Positions 33,244 through 41,900 of a DNA stretch of 64,000 bases are shown here, in pieces. The notes under the pieces were generated by a model, which saw only the letters and a program-made list of their open reading frames with translations, was not told the DNA's origin and made no database searches. Numbering within the stretch: position 1 is the first letter of the stretch; every line of letters begins with the position of its first letter. The DNA comes from CAZMXP01 sp964570285 (lineage in GTDB: Bacteria; Planctomycetota; PLA2), in contig CAZMXP010000018.1 of NCBI GenBank assembly GCA_964570285.1, positions 1 through 64,000 on the forward strand, given 5' to 3'. Position numbers and translations under genes: made by a program.

Positions 33244-34911
33244 ATGCGCCGGGCCGCTACGTATCTGCTCTCGATCGGTCTCATGCTCGTGGCATGCGGG
33301 GACCCCGGTCTGCGCGACCGCTCGCTGATGGCGAAGGGGGGCTTCGAGCTGGATGCGGCCGCCGCCGCGGCATCGCGGCGCCCGGTGAAGGGGAGCAAGC
33401 CCTCGCCTTCGGTCATCGGCCTCGTCCCGGACACGCTCGCGCCCTACTACCCCGACGGTGCCCCGCTCGTGCTCCGCTTCGAGGACCGGACCGCGCTCCA
33501 GCGCGAGGCGATTCCCGAGCTGCGCGCGGTGGCCGCGCTGCTGCCTTCCCTCGCGCTGCCCGGCGACGCGGTCGAGAACCTTCTGCGCGCGATGCTGAAG
33601 CTGCCCGAGCCCGTCCAGATCGACGCGCAACGACCCTTCGCGCTGATCCCGACGAAGCTCGGCTGGGCGGCCATCCTCCCGACGCGCAGCCACGAGGAGG
33701 CGGAAGGGCGGATGAAGGCGATCGACGGGGTCTATTGCGTCGCCGGGGCGCCCGAGGTCGTCTCCGCCTACGAGCCCGGGTTCCGGAAGGGGTTCCACCT
33801 GCCGGGGAACCTCAGCGTCCTCGTCGCGCCCGAGGCGGTGCCGCGCATCGGTTCCATCCTGACCGAGGCGGGCGGCGCGCTGGGCCCCGACTTCCGGTGG
33901 CTCGACGGTTGTCTCGGCCCGCTGCCCACCGACATCGAGCGCGTCGACCTCGCGCTGCGCGCCGGCCAGGGGGGCGTGCGCGCGGACCTGCGCCTCGCGC
34001 CCAACCGCGAGAGCCCGACGGCCTTCTTCCTCGAGAAGATGAAGCCGGCGACCTCCGACGCGGCGCGCTGGCTGCCGTCGAACGGGACGCTCTACGCGGA
34101 GCTCGCCGCTCGCCCCCTCGACTGGGAGGGGCTCTTCCTCAACCTCGCGCGCGACCTGATCCCGGCCCCGAAGCTCGCCCGCTCGAAGGAGCTGGCGGCG
34201 CTGCGCGGCCTGCTCGCGGCCTTCGGCCGCGACGTCTCGGTGATGCTCGACCTCACCCCGGACGGGCTCGGCACGATCCTGCTCGTCGCCGATCTCGACG
34301 ACGTCGCCGGCACGGAGGGCTACTTCGGCTCTTCCGAGTTCACGGAGCTTCTCGCGCTGGTCGCCGGTCCCGGCGGCCAGCTCGACTGGAAACCCGCGGC
34401 CTTCGAGCGGAGCGGCGTCCAGGTCGGCGCGATCACCGGGAACATCAGCCGGAGCCGCCTCCAGGAGTGGCGCGACAAGGGCCTCGTGGCCTCCACGCTG
34501 AGCGTGCTGCTGCGCGGGCCGGTCATCGGCTACGCCGCCACGGTCTCGGACAAGCTCTGCATCGTCATCGGACAGACCGCGCGTCCGGCCACCGAACGCT
34601 TCATCGACCATCTGCGGAACGGGCGCCCCGCCGACAACGACCACAACCTCGAGGCGGCCACGCTCTTCCCCTACCGCCTCGCCGCCGCGTCGGTCAACCT
34701 CGCGGCGCTCTTCGACGGCTGCCGCGAAGCCGCGCCCTACTGGCATCCGCAGGGGCGCGCGCTGAAGGGGATGTCGCTCCGCTGGCGCCTGCCTGCCTCG
34801 ATCGCGGTCACGCTCGAAGGCGGCGCGATCCGCTGCGCGCTTCGCGTCCGCTCCACGCAGATGGCCGAGGCCGCGGCGAAGATCGCCGCGGCGCTGGCGG
34901 CGGAGAAGTAG
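33244..34911 (+). CDS. DUF3352-like lipoprotein (first of tandem pair)
   Basis: A 555-residue lipoprotein. I chose the ATG at 33244, six bases after GGAGA; an ATG at 33238 adds two residues. The signal MRRAATYLLSIGLMLVACG carries a lipobox with the modified Cys near 18. The body has repeated segments (FALIPTKLGWAAILP, VYCVAGAPEVVSAYEPG, GTLYAELAARPLDW) in the style of exported DUF3352-type proteins, where a self-evaluating beta-sandwich recurs. No catalytic residues are seen. It is followed after 29 bases by a second lipoprotein of the same style, so both probably belong to one operon. Confidence 0.7.
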   Translation: MRRAATYLLSIGLMLVACGDPGLRDRSLMAKGGFELDAAAAAASRRPVKGSKPSPSVIGLVPDTLAPYYPDGAPLVLRFEDRTALQREAIPELRAVAALLPSLALPGDAVENLLRAMLKLPEPVQIDAQRPFALIPTKLGWAAILPTRSHEEAEGRMKAIDGVYCVAGAPEVVSAYEPGFRKGFHLPGNLSVLVAPEAVPRIGSILTEAGGALGPDFRWLDGCLGPLPTDIERVDLALRAGQGGVRADLRLAPNRESPTAFFLEKMKPATSDAARWLPSNGTLYAELAARPLDWEGLFLNLARDLIPAPKLARSKELAALRGLLAAFGRDVSVMLDLTPDGLGTILLVADLDDVAGTEGYFGSSEFTELLALVAGPGGQLDWKPAAFERSGVQVGAITGNISRSRLQEWRDKGLVASTLSVLLRGPVIGYAATVSDKLCIVIGQTARPATERFIDHLRNGRPADNDHNLEAATLFPYRLAAASVNLAALFDGCREAAPYWHPQGRALKGMSLRWRLPASIAVTLEGGAIRCALRVRSTQMAEAAAKIAAALAAEK

Positions 34912-34940
34912 CCGGGCCCAAGCTGGTATCGTGGCACCCG

Positions 34941-36380
34941 ATGCGGGTTGCCACTCTCGTCCGGCTCATGCCGCTGCTGCTGGCCGCGTGCGGCGGCGGC
35001 GGCCCCCCGCCGGCCCCCGCAGCCCCCTCCGCATGGCCCGTGGACGGATTCCTCCGCCTCCTGCCGGAGGCGCCCTCCCTCGTCGTGCGCCTCCCGACGG
35101 CGCAGGGCCTCGCCGAAACGCCGCTCGCCCACGCGGCGCTGCTGCGCATGCTCGGCCGCCCGGGCCTCGTCGAGACGGTCGAGGGGCTCGCGGCCGCGCG
35201 CGCACCCGGATACGCCCTCTTCCCGGGCGGCGCGAGCGCGCGCTATCTGCCCGCGGCCGACAAGAGCGTGCTCAATCGAGCGTTGAGCGCTCTCGCGACA
35301 AGGGTCGCGATCCGCGAGGAGGGGGATTGGGTGGTGCTCGAGGAGGGTGCGCCGGCGCGCCCGGCGAAGGATGCGTCGGGCGGCGATCCGCTGCCGCCGG
35401 GCGACCTCGCGCTGCGCGTCCACCACCACCCCCTGATGCAACTCTTCGCCTCGCCCGGCGACCGCCTCGATCTCGGTCTCGCGCTCGCCGACGGCGGCAT
35501 CGAGTTCCGGGGCCGCTTCCGCCCGGCGCCGGAGGGGGAGAGCGCGCGCCTCCTCCGAGAGGGGCGCCCGGCCGCGGGGGGGCTCCTCGACCTCCTGCCG
35601 GGGAGCCTCGCGCTCCGGGTCGAGACGGGCCTTCCGCCGGTCGCGTTCGCCTCGTTCGCGGCCAGCCGCCTCGCGGTCCACTGCGGCGTGAAGGAGCGGG
35701 CCGACCGCGTGCTGCTCGAACGGCTCCTGCGCGAGGCGCTGTCGGGCAGCGACGCCGGGGGCGGCCTCGCGTTCGGGCTCGAGATCCTCGGCGGCGAGGT
35801 CGGATTCGTGCTGCTGGGCCGCCTCGGCGCCGGCCCCCCCTCCCCGGTCCTCGCGAAGGTGCGCGCGGGGCCCCGGTGGTCGGCGGGGGCCTGGGTGGTG
35901 GACCGGCGGGAGGTCTCCGACCTGACGGCGCTCTCGCTCTGGGTGGCGGGGGCCGACCCGGTCCTCGACGGCGCCCCGGAGACCGCCTGGCCCCTCATCG
36001 GCGCCCTTGGCGACGAACGGGGCCTGCCGCTCGCCTACGGCGAGGTCGGGGACTGGTTCGTCTTCGCGGGCGGCCGGCGGGCCGACACGCTGGTCCGCAC
36101 CGTGAGGCAGCGCCTCGCGGGCGAGACGACGCGGAGCGACGGCGGCAGCGCGCTCACGGCGATGCGCGAACTCGGCAAGGCGGGCAAGGGCGACTACCTG
36201 ATCGGCATCGTCTACGGCGGACAGGGCGCCACAGGCCTCGCCCCCGCGGACCGCGGCGCGCTCCCGGCGCTCTTCGGTGCGACGGCTGCCGCGGTGCCCC
36301 CCCACTGCGCCGCCGTCGCCGGCTTCCGCGACGGCGACTCCCTCTCCCTCTTCGGACGCCTGCTCTACGCGCTGCCCTAG
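34941..36380 (+). CDS. DUF3352-like lipoprotein (second of tandem pair)
   Basis: A 479-residue lipoprotein with signal MRVATLVRLMPLLLAACGGG (lipobox LAAC). The body repeats the style of the preceding gene: GYALFPGGASARYL, LRVHHHPLMQLFASPGDRL, GDWFVFAGGRRADTLV. Residues 20-32 form a Pro/Ala linker after the lipid anchor. Its TAG stop is the last three bases of the CTAG that flanks mobile-element copy B, so the present C-terminus is defined at the insertion point. Function unknown. Confidence 0.7.
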   Translation: MRVATLVRLMPLLLAACGGGGPPPAPAAPSAWPVDGFLRLLPEAPSLVVRLPTAQGLAETPLAHAALLRMLGRPGLVETVEGLAAARAPGYALFPGGASARYLPAADKSVLNRALSALATRVAIREEGDWVVLEEGAPARPAKDASGGDPLPPGDLALRVHHHPLMQLFASPGDRLDLGLALADGGIEFRGRFRPAPEGESARLLREGRPAAGGLLDLLPGSLALRVETGLPPVAFASFAASRLAVHCGVKERADRVLLERLLREALSGSDAGGGLAFGLEILGGEVGFVLLGRLGAGPPSPVLAKVRAGPRWSAGAWVVDRREVSDLTALSLWVAGADPVLDGAPETAWPLIGALGDERGLPLAYGEVGDWFVFAGGRRADTLVRTVRQRLAGETTRSDGGSALTAMRELGKAGKGDYLIGIVYGGQGATGLAPADRGALPALFGATAAAVPPHCAAVAGFRDGDSLSLFGRLLYALP

Positions 36381-36571
36381 GAGTTTGTCCGACTATTCGT
36401 CGGACAAACTCTTAAGTGAAAGGGAGTTCGCTGTCCGCACCCGGCCGTAGGTTGCGCGCATGCGCGGCGATGGCTCATGGAGACCCAGGGCTCGCGTCGC
36501 GTCGGGTTAGGAGCTTGTCCGGGACCGGTTGGCCCCGAAGCGTGGCTGAAGGCCATGACCCGGACAAGCTC
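36381..36571. mobile_element. MITE-like element (copy B) flanked by CTAG
   Basis: A 191-base element without coding capacity. Left end: GAGTTTGTCCGAC, loop TATTC, GTCGGACAAACTC (perfect hairpin). Right end: GAGCTTGTCCGGG paired with CCCGGACAAGCTC around an inner hairpin. Termini form imperfect inverted repeats (10 of 11). CTAG occurs immediately outside on both sides (36377-36380 and 36572-36575), consistent with a four-base target duplication. The left CTAG holds the stop of the lipoprotein gene and the right one the stop of the convergent gene. Sequence matches the two ends of copy A at 28177-28596. Confidence 0.82.
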
Positions 36572-37342
36572 CTAGGTAAACGCCTCGGGATCCTCGTCGA
36601 TCCGGGCGCTCTGGCGATAGCGCTGCTCCAGCGTCTCGAAGTGCGGCTGGAAGCGGTCCTCGATGCCGAGCGCGCGGCAGAGCATCGCGTCGTAGACGAG
36701 GTAGAGCGCGAGGAAGCAGTCCTCGAAGCGCGCCATGAAGTCGCAGGCGGCGATGGGGAAGGGGTAGCGCGGCTCGAAGATCGCGAGCCACTTCTCGGCC
36801 GACTCCTTCGCGGTGCGGATCATGCCGTTGAGCGAGAGCAGGCGCGATTCGCCCGGCCCGTCCACCCCCAGCCGCACGAAGGTCAGCAGCGCGTCGATCT
36901 GGTCGCGGTAGGTCTCGTAGACATCCGCGAGGAGGTTCAACTCCTCCATGCGGCCGATGTGCAGTTCGAGCCCGAGCCCGTCGCGGTCGGCAAAAAACGA
37001 GAGATCGAAGTCGGCGACGTGGCGCCCGCGCCCGCTGCTCGACCGGAGGTTGGGGAAGCCGGTGCCGCGCACCTCGTTCGGCTTCAGGCTGTAGAGCGCG
37101 CAGCGGAGCCGCTCGGCGTCGCCGTCGTTGGTCTTCGGCTCGCGCCCCATCTTCGAGAAGGTGTAGGGGTCGGTCTCGAAGAGGTCGCCGACCTCGGCGA
37201 GACAGCCGCTCAGCAGCACGCGCAGCTTGGGGTGGATGTGCGTGCGGATGAGGCGGAAACGGAAGTCGAGGTCCTCCTCCGTGAAGATGTCCTCGTAGTA
37301 CTCCGGGAAGATGACCCCCGCGTACTTCTCACCGTCCGCCAT
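36572..37342 (-). CDS. Hypothetical protein
   Basis: A soluble protein of 256 residues without signal peptide, from ATG at 37342. Notable stretches are IFTEEDLDFRFRLIRTHIHPKLRVLL near the start and LEQRYRQSARIDEDPEAFT at the end. There are several Trp/Tyr/Phe-rich helices and conserved-looking pairs of Arg and Asp (DLSFFADRDGLGLELHIGRM). I recognise no family. The stop codon TAG lies in CTAG at the edge of mobile-element copy B. It precedes a small lipoprotein-like gene in the opposite genomic order (that gene ends 22 bases upstream), so they may be co-transcribed. Confidence 0.6.
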   Translation of the reverse strand: MADGEKYAGVIFPEYYEDIFTEEDLDFRFRLIRTHIHPKLRVLLSGCLAEVGDLFETDPYTFSKMGREPKTNDGDAERLRCALYSLKPNEVRGTGFPNLRSSSGRGRHVADFDLSFFADRDGLGLELHIGRMEELNLLADVYETYRDQIDALLTFVRLGVDGPGESRLLSLNGMIRTAKESAEKWLAIFEPRYPFPIAACDFMARFEDCFLALYLVYDAMLCRALGIEDRFQPHFETLEQRYRQSARIDEDPEAFT

Positions 37343-37364
37343 GGTTTCCGGATTCTATCCGCCG

Positions 37365-37988
37365 CTACCAATTTCGGACGGTCCCGGTGACCGCTGAAGG
37401 GGTGCCGTCGGCGTCGATGCCCACGAGGAAGAGGCGCTCCGAGCCGTCGGCGCAGCGGATCGTACAGACGAGGTCCCGCTCGGAGAGCAGCCCGTCCTCG
37501 GCGAGGACGAGCGTCCAGGGGGTGCGGGGGCGCGCGAGCACTGTCGCCGGGACTCCGTCGACCGAGAGCGTCGCGGGCAACCGCGAAGCCGGCACCTCGA
37601 TGTCCAGCCCGATGCCCGCGCGCATCGGGCACGCCGCGGGCAGATGCGCCCGGACGCGGATCCCCTCCTCGTCGAGGAAGACGTACTCGACCCGCGTCGA
37701 TCCGGTCTCCTCGCCCGCGATGAGCTCGCCGGTGCCGCCGTAGGGAAAGGCGCAGCGCAGTTTCCCCCGCGCCCCCTTCCAATGGACCGAAACCGAGAGG
37801 CGATCGGGGGAGTGGGTGACCTCCGCCAACTCGCCCGCATCGGCGGAGAGCTTCGCCGTGTAGCCGGCGGTGCCCGGCCGCGCGCGCCGGAAGCAGGCGC
37901 GGATGCCGTCCCCGTCGCGGCAGGCGGCGACGTGCACGTCCACGCTCGCGCAGGCCGGGAGCAGCAGCAGCAGGGCAACGCGGTGCAT
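37365..37988 (-). CDS. Small lipoprotein of unknown function
   Basis: A protein of 207 residues. The N-terminus MHRVALLLLLPACASVDV is a short lipoprotein signal (lipobox LPAC). The rest is beta-rich, with LSADAGELAEVTHSPDRLSVSVHW and ATLSVDGVPATVLA, a composition typical of small exported Ig-like or sandwich domains. Four Cys residues in the mature part (CRDGDGIRACF, CPMRAG, CTIRCADG) could form disulfides. No family recognised. It is transcribed toward the hypothetical gene 36572-37342. Confidence 0.6.
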   Translation of the reverse strand: MHRVALLLLLPACASVDVHVAACRDGDGIRACFRRARPGTAGYTAKLSADAGELAEVTHSPDRLSVSVHWKGARGKLRCAFPYGGTGELIAGEETGSTRVEYVFLDEEGIRVRAHLPAACPMRAGIGLDIEVPASRLPATLSVDGVPATVLARPRTPWTLVLAEDGLLSERDLVCTIRCADGSERLFLVGIDADGTPSAVTGTVRNW

Positions 37989-38014
37989 CGGCGGAGTGTA
38001 GTAAACTTGGCGCC

Positions 38015-38401
38015 GTGCGGTTCGGCGAGTTCCTGCTGCGGCGCGGCGTGCTGACGCCGGAGGCGCTTCTCGGCGCGCTCGACCGCCAGCAGCGCCGCCG
38101 CCCCTTCCTCGGCCGCCTCGCGGTGGAGAGCGGCGCGCTGACGGTGGAGCAGGTGCTCTTGGTGCTCGACCAGCAGATCGACGAGCGGAGCAGCTTCGGC
38201 TCCATCGCCGTCGCGAAGGGCTTCCTCGACGAGGCGGGCCTCGACCGGCTGCTCGCGGTCCAGCGCGCCGCCACCCCCCCGCTCGGGGAGATCCTCGTCG
38301 GCCAGGGCGTCCTCGACGCCCCCCGCCTCCAGGACCTGCTCACCTCGTACTTCCGCGGCTTGTCCGAGCACCGCTCGGACACGCCGCTCCAGGATTCCTG
38401 A
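38015..38401 (+). CDS. MshEN/GspE-N-like small protein
   Basis: A 128-residue cytoplasmic protein from GTG at 38015. It contains repeated helical units of the form F-G-E-x-L-L-x-x-G-x-L-(T/D)-x-x-x-L-x-x-A-L: FGEFLLRRGVLTPEALLGAL at the start, then FLGRLAVESGALTVEQVLLVL, and LGEILVGQGVLDAPRLQDLL. This motif is the N-terminal domain of type II secretion and pilus ATPases, where it can bind c-di-GMP, and it also occurs as stand-alone proteins. The PilZ protein is another possible c-di-GMP effector in the window. Its 3' end pairs with the 3' end of glnA in a hairpin. Confidence 0.7.
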   Translation: MRFGEFLLRRGVLTPEALLGALDRQQRRRPFLGRLAVESGALTVEQVLLVLDQQIDERSSFGSIAVAKGFLDEAGLDRLLAVQRAATPPLGEILVGQGVLDAPRLQDLLTSYFRGLSEHRSDTPLQDS

Positions 38402-38424
38402 GCGCGCCCGCGCGTTCAGGAATC
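38393..38424. terminator. Bidirectional hairpin containing both convergent stop codons
   Basis: GATTCCTGA at 38393-38401 (last codons and stop of the MshEN-like gene) pairs exactly with TCAGGAATC at 38416-38424 (stop and last codons of glnA). An inner GC stem continues toward a four-base loop. Both genes therefore end in GATTCCTGA. A symmetric structure of this kind can end or protect transcripts from both sides. Confidence 0.65.
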
Positions 38425-39828
38425 GAAGTACATCGAGAACTCGTGCGGGTGCGGCCGCAGCGCGATCTGGTCGACCTCGTTCTTGCGCTTGTAGTCGATC
38501 CAGGTCTCGATGAGGTCCATCGAGAAGACGTCGCCGCGCAGCAGGAAGTCGTGGTCCCGCTCCAGCGCGTCGAGGGCCGCGGCGAGGGAGCCCGGCGTGT
38601 TCGGGATCTCCTTCAGGATCTCCGGGGGCAGGTCGTAGATGTTCTTGTCCATCGGCTTGCCCGGGTCGATCTTGTTCTGGATGCCGTCCATCGCCGCCAT
38701 CGTGATCGCGGCGAAGGCGAGGTAGGGGTTCGTCGTCGGGTCGGGGCAGCGGAACTCGAAGCGCTTCGCCTTCTCCGAGGGGCTGTAGGTCGGGATGCGG
38801 ATGCTCGCCGAGCGGTTGCGCGAGCTGTAGGCGAGGTTGACCGGCGCCTCGTAGCCGGGCACCAGCCGCTTGTAGGAGTTCGTCGTCGGGTTCGTGATCG
38901 CGAGCAGGGCCGGCGCGTGGCGCAGGATGCCGCCGATGGCCCAGAGCGCCTGCTGCGAGAGGCCCGCGTAGAGGTTGCCGAAGAAGAGGTTCGTGCCGCC
39001 CTTCCAGAGGCTGAAGTGGCAGTGCATGCCGGAGCCGTTGTCGCCGTAGAGGGGCTTGGGCATGAACGTCGCGGTCTTGCCGTGGCGGCGCGCGACGTTC
39101 TTCACGATGTACTTGTAGAGCGTGAGCTGGTCGGCCATCTTCAGCAGCGGGTTGAAGCGCATGTCGATCTCGCACTGGCCCGCGGTCGCGACCTCGTGGT
39201 GCTGCGTCTCGACCTCGATGCCCGCCTCGATCATCCGCAGCATCATCTCGCTGCGCAGGTCCATGAGCTGGTCGGTCGGGGGCACCGGGAAGTAGCCCCC
39301 CTTCGGCTTGACCTTGTAGCCGAGGTTCGGCTTCTCGTCGTGGCCCTGGGTCCACGCGCCCTCGCGGCTGTCGATGCGGTAGAAGCCGTAGTTCGTGCCG
39401 GTGTCGCAGGTGATGCCGTCGAAGACGAAGAACTCCGCCTCGGGGCCGAGGAAGATCGTGTCGGCGAGGCCGGTCGAGCGCACGTAGGCCTCGCAGTTGC
39501 GCGCGACGTTGCGCGGGTCGCGGTTGTAGGGCTCGCGGGTGATGCAGTCGGCGATGTTGCAGTTGAGGACGAGCGTCGGCTCGGCGTAGAAGGGGTCCAT
39601 GAAGGCGGTCGCCGGGTCGGGGAACATGAGCATGTCGCTCTGGTCGATGGTCTTCCAGCCCCGGATCGACGAGCCGTCGAAGCCGAAGCCCTCCTCGAAG
39701 CTGGAGGGGGTGAGGCGCTGGACCGGCACGCTCGTGTGCTGCCACGTGCCGAGCAGGTCGACGAACCGGAGGTCGACGACCTTCACGCCCTTCTCGCGGG
39801 CATAGGCGATCACGTCTGCGGGTTTCAT
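38416..39828 (-). CDS. glnA: Glutamine synthetase, type I
   Basis: A 470-residue GSI enzyme that joins ammonia to glutamate using ATP. Visible motifs: FGFDGSSIRGW (about 48-58), LGPEAEFFVFD (128-137), KPLYGDNGSGMHCHFSLWKGG (258-278), NPTTNSYKRLVPGYEAP (313-329) and NRSASIRIP (338-346). The adenylylation site Tyr is Y398 in KNIYDLPPE, so control by an adenylyltransferase is expected. The sequence is of the GSI-beta kind. AGGAG lies before the ATG. It follows glnB by 60 bases, giving a glnB-glnA operon in which a PII protein and its target are co-expressed. Confidence 0.96.
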   Translation of the reverse strand: MKPADVIAYAREKGVKVVDLRFVDLLGTWQHTSVPVQRLTPSSFEEGFGFDGSSIRGWKTIDQSDMLMFPDPATAFMDPFYAEPTLVLNCNIADCITREPYNRDPRNVARNCEAYVRSTGLADTIFLGPEAEFFVFDGITCDTGTNYGFYRIDSREGAWTQGHDEKPNLGYKVKPKGGYFPVPPTDQLMDLRSEMMLRMIEAGIEVETQHHEVATAGQCEIDMRFNPLLKMADQLTLYKYIVKNVARRHGKTATFMPKPLYGDNGSGMHCHFSLWKGGTNLFFGNLYAGLSQQALWAIGGILRHAPALLAITNPTTNSYKRLVPGYEAPVNLAYSSRNRSASIRIPTYSPSEKAKRFEFRCPDPTTNPYLAFAAITMAAMDGIQNKIDPGKPMDKNIYDLPPEILKEIPNTPGSLAAALDALERDHDFLLRGDVFSMDLIETWIDYKRKNEVDQIALRPHPHEFSMYFDS

Positions 39829-39888
39829 CGGTATCTGTTCTCCTGATTCCTGTCTCTACAAGTCCTTATCGCCCAGTTCGGGATCTCT

Positions 39889-40206
39889 CTAGATGGCGTC
39901 GGGCCCGCGCTCCCCGGTGCGGATGCGGACCACGTCCAGCAGTTCGGTCACGAAGACCTTTCCGAAGGCCGCCCCGCCCTCTTCGGACTCCTTGCCGCCG
40001 CGCCGGATCGCGTCGACGGTGGGCGCCACGAAATTCTCGTTCACGGCGATCTCGAGCTTGAGCTTCGGCGAGAGTTCGGGGCCGCCCCCGCCGCGCACGA
40101 CGCCGCGGCACTCGGTCACCGTCATCCGGTAGACCTCGACCGACGCGAGCGCGGCGACGACCGCGTCGAGCCTCTCGGGGGCGAGCACCGCCGTGACCAG
40201 CTTCAC
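39889..40206 (-). CDS. glnB: PII-like nitrogen regulatory protein
   Basis: A 105-residue protein of the PII fold (beta-alpha-beta repeats). It opens MKLVTAVLAPERLDAVVAAL, matching the PII N-terminus, and ends with GKVFVTELLDVVRIRTGERG, matching the C-terminal PII signature (G-K-I-F-V-x-x-V-x-x-x-V-R-I-R-T-G-E). The T-loop region (CRGVVRGGGGPELSPKLKLEIAV) is short and lacks the usual uridylylated Tyr. PII proteins sense 2-oxoglutarate and ATP/ADP. Here it precedes glnA, so control of nitrogen assimilation is the natural role, but by a route without uridylylation at Tyr51. Confidence 0.88.
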   Translation of the reverse strand: MKLVTAVLAPERLDAVVAALASVEVYRMTVTECRGVVRGGGGPELSPKLKLEIAVNENFVAPTVDAIRRGGKESEEGGAAFGKVFVTELLDVVRIRTGERGPDAI

Positions 40207-40378
40207 CGCCCACCATCCTCGCCGCGGAGCGGGACATGTCCAAATCGCGCGGCGTCAACGGTCCACCGCCATCGCACGCCTATCTCCTTACCAGAGTCGA
40301 GCTTACAACAGCGCACCCCCATAGGTCGAGCCAATGGCGCCATGAAATCGGCAGGCGAAACTGCTAGCATCCTGCCCT

Positions 40379-41641
40379 ATGAGGCGCCGGGTCCTGGGCA
40401 TGATCCTCGCCGGAGGCCGCGGCAACCGGCTCCGGCCCCTGACCGACTACCGCAGCAAGCCCGCCGTCCCGTTCGGCGGGATCTACCGGATCGTCGACTT
40501 CGTGCTGTCCAACTTCGTGAACTCGGGAATCCGCTCGATTTACGTGCTGACCCAGTTCAAGAGCCAGTCGCTGAACGAGCACGTCCACCGCGCGTGGGCG
40601 GGCACGAACCTCCGCCCCGGCAACTTCATCATCTCGGTGCCCGCCCAGATGCAGACGGCGGGCGAGATCTGGTACGCGGGCACCGCGGACGCGATCTACC
40701 AGAACCTGAACCTCATCCGCGAGACGCGGCCCGACCTCGTCTGCATCTTCGGCGGCGACCACATCTACTTCATGGACGTCGCGCAGATGATGCGCGAGCA
40801 CGTGTCGAACCAGGCCGACGTGACGATCGCGGCGATCCCCGTGGACGCGGCGGAGGCGTCGCGGTTCGGCGTCATCGGGGCGGGGCGCGACGGCAGGATC
40901 GACGCGTTCCACGAGAAGGTCGCGCACCCGCCGACGATGCCGGGGGACCCGACGCGCTGCTATGCCTCCATGGGCAACTACGTCTTCAGCCGCGACATCC
41001 TCGACGCGATGCTGGAGGAGGACGCGAAGGACGCGTCGTCGTCGCACGACTTCGGCAAGGACATCCTGCCGCGCCTCGTCGCCGGCGGCCACCGCGTCTT
41101 CGCCTACGACTTCGAGAAGAACCAGATCCCGGGCCGGCCCGAGGGGTCGAAGAACCTCTACTGGCGCGACGTCGGCACGCTGGAGGCCTACTACGAGGCG
41201 AACATGGACCTGAAGGAGGTCGTGCCGAGCCTCAACCTCTACAACCGGGAGTGGCCGATCAACACGATCGGTTCGAGCGCGCCCCCGGCGAAGTTCGTCC
41301 ACGACACCGAGGGCCGCATCGGCGAGGCGCGCCACAGCATCGTCGGCCCCGGCAGCATCGTGAGCGGCGCGATGATCAAGGAGTCGATCGTAGGGCGCAA
41401 CGTGCGGGTCCACAGCTTCAGCCAGGTCACGGGCTCGATCCTCTTCGACGGGGTCACGGTCGAGCGCGAGTGCCAGGTCCGCCGCGCGATCATCGACAAG
41501 GACGTCGTGCTCGCGCGGGGCACGCGCGTCGGCTTCGACGCCGAGGCCGACCGCGACCGCGGCTGGTTCGTCACCGCGAGCGGCATCACCGTGATCCCCA
41601 AGAACCCCGTCGTCCGGCCGATCACGACGATGGACCTGTAG
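40379..41641 (+). CDS. glgC: Glucose-1-phosphate adenylyltransferase
   Basis: A 420-residue ADP-glucose pyrophosphorylase, the first committed step in glycogen synthesis. Nucleotide-binding signature LAGGRGNRLRPLTDYRSKPAVPFGG (about 9-33), followed by IVDFVLSNFVNSGI. The substrate region is FGGDHIYFMD, with DVGTLEAYYEANMDL near 260-275. The C-terminal left-handed beta-helix region contains SIVGPGSIVSGAMIKESIVG and related hexapeptide-type repeats. Length matches bacterial GlgC. Starts at ATG overlapping a T-rich 5' region and is divergent from glnB, 172 bases apart. glgB lies 19 kb downstream, so the glycogen genes are not clustered. Confidence 0.94.
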   Translation: MRRRVLGMILAGGRGNRLRPLTDYRSKPAVPFGGIYRIVDFVLSNFVNSGIRSIYVLTQFKSQSLNEHVHRAWAGTNLRPGNFIISVPAQMQTAGEIWYAGTADAIYQNLNLIRETRPDLVCIFGGDHIYFMDVAQMMREHVSNQADVTIAAIPVDAAEASRFGVIGAGRDGRIDAFHEKVAHPPTMPGDPTRCYASMGNYVFSRDILDAMLEEDAKDASSSHDFGKDILPRLVAGGHRVFAYDFEKNQIPGRPEGSKNLYWRDVGTLEAYYEANMDLKEVVPSLNLYNREWPINTIGSSAPPAKFVHDTEGRIGEARHSIVGPGSIVSGAMIKESIVGRNVRVHSFSQVTGSILFDGVTVERECQVRRAIIDKDVVLARGTRVGFDAEADRDRGWFVTASGITVIPKNPVVRPITTMDL

Positions 41642-41900
41642 GCGGCCTCCGCGGAAGGGGCGCGCCCCCCGCCGCGCGGCCCCCGGTCAGGGAGGCCCCT
41701 GCCGATGGAGTGGCGTGTGCCTCGGGTGCTCTCGACCGGCCTGCAACCGAATCGACCTTCCGCGCGGAAGAGTCCGCCGACGGACAGCGGGCGGACCGCC
41801 GCTGGTGCCTTGCTCCAGTCCGGATGGATCGAGCGGCGCCACGCTCGCGCCCCCTCCCCGCACCCCTCCCCATCACCCTGGCACCTATGCTGGAGCGGGC

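Noticed and set aside
41642..41900. Hairpin-rich space between glgC and the PKS gene considered as a riboswitch
   Set aside because: Several GC stems occur but no conserved riboswitch core can be recognised.
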